From positions 39,643 through 103,642 of the forward strand of contig JAJEGU010000022.1 in the NCBI GenBank assembly GCA_022819645.1: a DNA stretch of 64,000 nucleotides. The letters are read 5' to 3'. A program made the translations under genes and the position numbers. The notes below the pieces were generated by a model. That model was given only the letters and a program-made list of their open reading frames with translations, was not told where the DNA came from and did no database searches. The DNA comes from Pseudomonadales bacterium (GTDB lineage Bacteria > Pseudomonadota > Gammaproteobacteria > Pseudomonadales > Pseudohongiellaceae). Below, piece after piece: positions 63,647 through 64,000 of the stretch (the stretch's first letter is position 1; each line of letters opens with the position of its first letter).

Positions 63647-64000
63647 GCGCAATGACAGACCCGCGTTCCATATGGGCGGACCCGGTCCGGGAACGCGTTC
63701 GCCCCCAATCCGCCGATCGCTCCCGCGCGCGGGAAAAACCGCCCGAAAATCGTGGCCCAGTCTCTGGAAACCGCATCGGACAGTCCGGTTTCCGGCCGGG
63801 TGGAACCATCAAGCCCGAACAGGTCTCGAAAATCGCGGATTCGGGGGCAAATCAACCCACTAGCCCAAGTTTACCAACTTGAGCCGTTTTAAGGCCTGAA
63901 CGGGGAGTTTTTCGCTGATTTTCCGGGGATTTCCGTCCGCAAGTCGTTGATCCATGGTCTTTCCGGAGCACGGAAGGCCAATGTAGTGCCATAATCGTTC
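63647..64000. other. Sequence after the transposase to the window edge
   Basis: No convincing gene is present. Part of it is probably the right end of the IS element, but I could not match a terminal inverted repeat with the upstream side. Confidence 0.35.

Overview
The window is a GC-rich chromosomal segment of a gammaproteobacterium. The evidence is a nuo operon with separate subunit genes, an lpxH/ppiB/glnS/cysS block, an aat-trxB-ftsK-lolA-serS-cysG block followed by tusDCBE and a yccA-type gene (an order I know from Pseudomonas), Tat, Lol and lipid A functions, and tRNAs with encoded CCA ends. The large number of intergenic palindromic repeats and the gene content suggest an environmental, probably uncultured, lineage. 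I cannot name the genus.

Layout. 1-7.4 kb: 3' end of the respiratory complex I operon (nuoG end, nuoH-N). 7.5-16.5 kb: a lipoprotein M16 peptidase, then a tightly coupled set: ABC-2 type exporter (ATPase and permease), a PDZ lipoprotein and two secreted FG-GAP/VCBS proteins. 16.5-21.1 kb: a TRAP-TAXI transporter with a small membrane protein, then an MDR-type NADP oxidoreductase. 21.2-29.9 kb: a defence island with an orphan vsr, a decayed gene, and type I restriction-modification genes in the order hsdR-hsdS-fic-hsdM. A tiny antisense gene that looks like a Fic antitoxin lies between fic and hsdM, and an unknown gene follows hsdM. 30.3-36.6 kb: a PuuD-like membrane protein, a four-gene aconitase/isopropylmalate dehydratase-like operon (one large subunit with a Tat signal peptide, three small-subunit paralogues), a coiled-coil membrane protein and an enoyl-CoA hydratase. 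36.8-44.5 kb: tRNA-Leu, a VWA/J-domain pair, DUF1289, lpxH, ppiB, glnS, cysS, ppk2. 44.5-55.4 kb: an array of five hairpins, aat, trxB, ftsK, lolA, serS, cysG, a small RTX protein, tusDCBE and a BAX-inhibitor family gene. 55.5-58.1 kb: a MITE-like element, tRNA-Ser and prc. 58.3-64 kb: an AT-richer accessory tail with a tyrosine recombinase, an integrase remnant, a structured leader before a frameshifted gene, an ankyrin protein and an internally deleted IS1380-type transposase.

The signals most worth pursuing are: (1) a family of nested palindromic repeats in three discrete sizes (161, 66 and 21 bp cores), all intergenic; (2) the Tat-exported LeuC-like enzyme with three LeuD-like partners, only one of which keeps the full Ser-Ser-Arg active-site motif; (3) the fic gene and convergent antitoxin candidate embedded in a type I RM locus; (4) the exporter/PDZ/FG-GAP cassette; (5) five consecutive perfect or near-perfect hairpins in 145 bp; (6) a 70-bp nested hairpin directly in front of a start codon in the accessory tail. 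No CRISPR array or rRNA gene was seen.
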